Source: Ramlibacter sp. (GTDB lineage Bacteria > Pseudomonadota > Gammaproteobacteria > Burkholderiales > Burkholderiaceae_C). From it: 9,396 nucleotides of DNA. This document shows positions 7,674-9,396 of the stretch, piece after piece; position 1 is the stretch's first letter; every line of letters begins with the position of its first letter. The position numbers and the translations under genes are program-made. The stretch lies in assembly GCA_028292185.1 (NCBI GenBank), contig JAQGMT010000217.1:1-9396 (forward strand), in the 5' to 3' direction. The notes under the pieces were generated by a model. That model did no database searches. It was not told where the DNA came from and saw nothing but the letters and a program-made list of their open reading frames with translations.

Positions 7674-9396
7674 ATGCAATTCGTCACCAAAGCCGCCAGC
7701 GCCATCGGCGACGGCGCGCAGCAAGTCGTGGCGGCTGTGACCAGCGCATCGAGCACGCTGCAAACGGAGTTGACGGCGGCGATTGCGGATGCCGGCGCGG
7801 GCATCGCCACGGTGACCACGCAGATGTCCCAGTTGGCGGCGCAGGTCGGGCAACTGACCCCGCCGATCCAGCCGCAGGCGATGCTCGGCTCGCTCGTGCC
7901 CGCCCTCGCCGGGATGCAGGCCGACCTGGGCGCGGTGCTCACGTCGCTGGCCGGCGTGGGCCCGCGCTTGCTCGCAGCGGCGCAGCAGCTGGCACAGCTC
8001 GACGATGTGCCGGGCACGTTGGCCATCGTGACCGGCTTGCCCGCGCGGCTTGCCGCCGCCAAGCCGGATGTGGCGGCGGTTCCGGGGCGGCTGGCGGGGC
8101 TTGCCGCAAACGCGCGCGGCCTCGCCGATCGCGCGCTGGCGCTGCAGCCGCGGCTGCGCGATCTGGCCAGCCCACTGGCGCGCGGCGAAGTGCCTGCGGC
8201 CCTGGCCGGCGTGAACGCTGAAATCGTGGTGCTGCGCCAGCAAGGCGCCGACGGGGCCGCCGGGATCCGCGCGGGATTGGACGGCGTCTCCCAGGACGTG
8301 AGTAACGCCATCGCGGGCGTCAGGACCCAGGTCGAGGCCGTCGTGGCCGACGTGAGCGGCGTGTTCGACAAGGCGATGGCACGCATCGACACGGCAGTGA
8401 ACGCCGTGAACACCGAGGTGTCCGCGGTGCTGGGGCAGATCGACGGATTCAAGAGCCGAACGCAGCAGGTTGCGCTGGCCGTGCTGGCGCCGGTCGTGCT
8501 GGTCGAGTCCTCGATCGATTCGGTGGCCGCGCAGATCGATGCCGTGGGTCGCGTGATCGATGGCATCCTGGACAACATCGAGACGCAGATCGCGCACGTC
8601 GAGGCCGTGGTGGCTGCGCTCAAGCAGGCCCTCGACAAGGCCGTCGCGGCGGTCGACGAGGCGATCGATCGGCTCAAGCAGGTGCTCACCGACCTGGTGG
8701 TGGAAATCGACGCCATGAAGCAGACGCTGCAGGTGCTGCCCGACCAGTTCCAGCCGGTGTTGGCCAAGGTAGGCGAGGCCCGGCAGGTGATCCTGGATGT
8801 CGAGGAACGGATTCGTGATTTCATGGTGCGCGCCGACGCGACGCTCGCGCAGGCCGGCCGCGAAGTGGATCAGGCCGCCGAGCGCTGCGACAACGCCATC
8901 GCGGTGTGCACCAGGTACATCACGCGAGCGCCGGCCATGGCGATGGCACGCATGCTGTTCATCGGCGTGAAGAGCATGATCCCCGGCATTCGCACCACCA
9001 TCGGCACGGCGCGCATGGCGGTGAAGACTGCGGGGAACACCGCGATCCAGTTGCTCGACCAGGCGATCGCCATCGTGGACCAGCTGCAAGCCGTGATCGA
9101 ACAGGCGATCGCGCAGATTCGAGCGGCGATCGCGCAGGTCATTGCCCTGCTCGACCAGCTGCGCGCGGCGCTGATCGAAGCGCAAGGCCGCATGACACAG
9201 GTGTCGGTCGAACTGCACTCCGCCGCGGAACGGATCAAGGCGCAGCCTGACGCGATGGTGGCGCAGGTGCGCCAGGCGCGGGACGCATTCCTCGCGCTCG
9301 CCGAGCCTCGCGAGAAAGTGGACGCGATCAGGCTGAAAGTTCTGGGAATGAAAACCTTGTACGTGGTGCCGGTAAGGCTGCAGATCGAGACCGCCG
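7674..9396 (+). CDS. Long coiled-coil protein of unknown function, 3'-truncated by the window edge
   Basis: The frame runs open from the ATG at 7674 to the right edge (574 complete codons, no stop), so the C-terminus is missing. No family recognised. The protein is almost entirely helical and rich in Ala, Val, Gln, Asp and Leu, with few aromatics or cysteines (405 and 412 only). Residues 1-90 resemble an Ala/Thr-rich helix. Residues 95-180 are punctuated by prolines into short amphipathic units (for example PARLAAAK, PGRLAGLA, PRLRDLA). Residues 200-260 and 283-356 show clear heptad spacing of Val/Ile/Leu (QIDAVGRVIDGILDNI). Two hydrophobic stretches interrupt the coil: about 264-278 (QQVALAVLAPVVLVE) and 420-450 (AMARMLFIGVKSMIPGI). 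Further coil covers 455-555. Candidates include an alpha-helical pore-forming toxin subunit, a tape-measure-like or scaffold protein, or an effector needing such a scaffold. The start is uncertain because orf4 precedes it in frame and the ribosome binding site is weak. Confidence 0.85.
   Translation, partial: MQFVTKAASAIGDGAQQVVAAVTSASSTLQTELTAAIADAGAGIATVTTQMSQLAAQVGQLTPPIQPQAMLGSLVPALAGMQADLGAVLTSLAGVGPRLLAAAQQLAQLDDVPGTLAIVTGLPARLAAAKPDVAAVPGRLAGLAANARGLADRALALQPRLRDLASPLARGEVPAALAGVNAEIVVLRQQGADGAAGIRAGLDGVSQDVSNAIAGVRTQVEAVVADVSGVFDKAMARIDTAVNAVNTEVSAVLGQIDGFKSRTQQVALAVLAPVVLVESSIDSVAAQIDAVGRVIDGILDNIETQIAHVEAVVAALKQALDKAVAAVDEAIDRLKQVLTDLVVEIDAMKQTLQVLPDQFQPVLAKVGEARQVILDVEERIRDFMVRADATLAQAGREVDQAAERCDNAIAVCTRYITRAPAMAMARMLFIGVKSMIPGIRTTIGTARMAVKTAGNTAIQLLDQAIAIVDQLQAVIEQAIAQIRAAIAQVIALLDQLRAALIEAQGRMTQVSVELHSAAERIKAQPDAMVAQVRQARDAFLALAEPREKVDAIRLKVLGMKTLYVVPVRLQIETA

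Noticed and set aside
6969..9218. 749-codon open frame on the - strand opposite orf4 and orf5
   Set aside because: It is longer than either gene it opposes, so I considered it seriously. The translation is dominated by His/Arg/Asp repeats (HRHARR, RRQRR type), the typical reverse complement of GTC/GAC/GCG/CTG-rich coding. The + strand frame gives a coherent heptad coiled coil instead.

Overview
This is a GC-rich window (roughly two-thirds G+C by eye). It is densely coding, with every credible gene on the + strand. Codon use dominated by G/C third positions, together with the type of genes, suggests a Gram-negative proteobacterium, most likely a betaproteobacterium of the Burkholderiales. That placement is an inference from composition and gene content, because no rRNA or other taxonomic marker is present.

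The window is an internal slice of a type VI secretion system (T6SS) locus. Its first half carries two structural or assembly genes. The first is the bulk of tssM (IcmF/VasK family), cut at the left edge so that the N-terminal transmembrane hairpin is missing. The second is a complete tssA (ImpA_N family, with the conserved C-terminal TssA segment). tssA begins 4 bases after the tssM stop codon. The TssM is a divergent version: its cytoplasmic domain aligns with the family, but the P-loop (Walker A) residues and the usual DTAG-type motif are replaced.

The second half (5122 to the right edge) holds three genes that I cannot assign to a named family. orf3 (635 aa, good ribosome binding site) has a helical N-terminal region, a glycine-zipper-like stretch, a broad amphipathic/hydrophobic helical core and a distinct C-terminal domain. 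It reads like a membrane-active effector candidate. orf4 (204 aa) has a small globular N-terminal domain, an Ala/Pro linker and a helical tail. orf5 (at least 574 aa, running off the right edge) is an almost purely helical, Ala/Val/Gln-rich coiled-coil protein with two hydrophobic interruptions. orf4 and orf5 lie in the same reading frame, separated by one amber codon and three sense codons, so they could be one ancestral or alternatively expressed protein.

Intergenic gaps are 4, 43, 20 and 9 bases, which implies a single operon read left to right. I see no convincing promoter, terminator, tRNA, rRNA, CRISPR array, insertion sequence or attachment site. The likely biology is that TssM anchors the baseplate in the inner membrane, TssA primes and coordinates sheath and tube assembly, and the three downstream genes encode locus-specific cargo or accessory proteins. 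The last part is inference from position and protein architecture.
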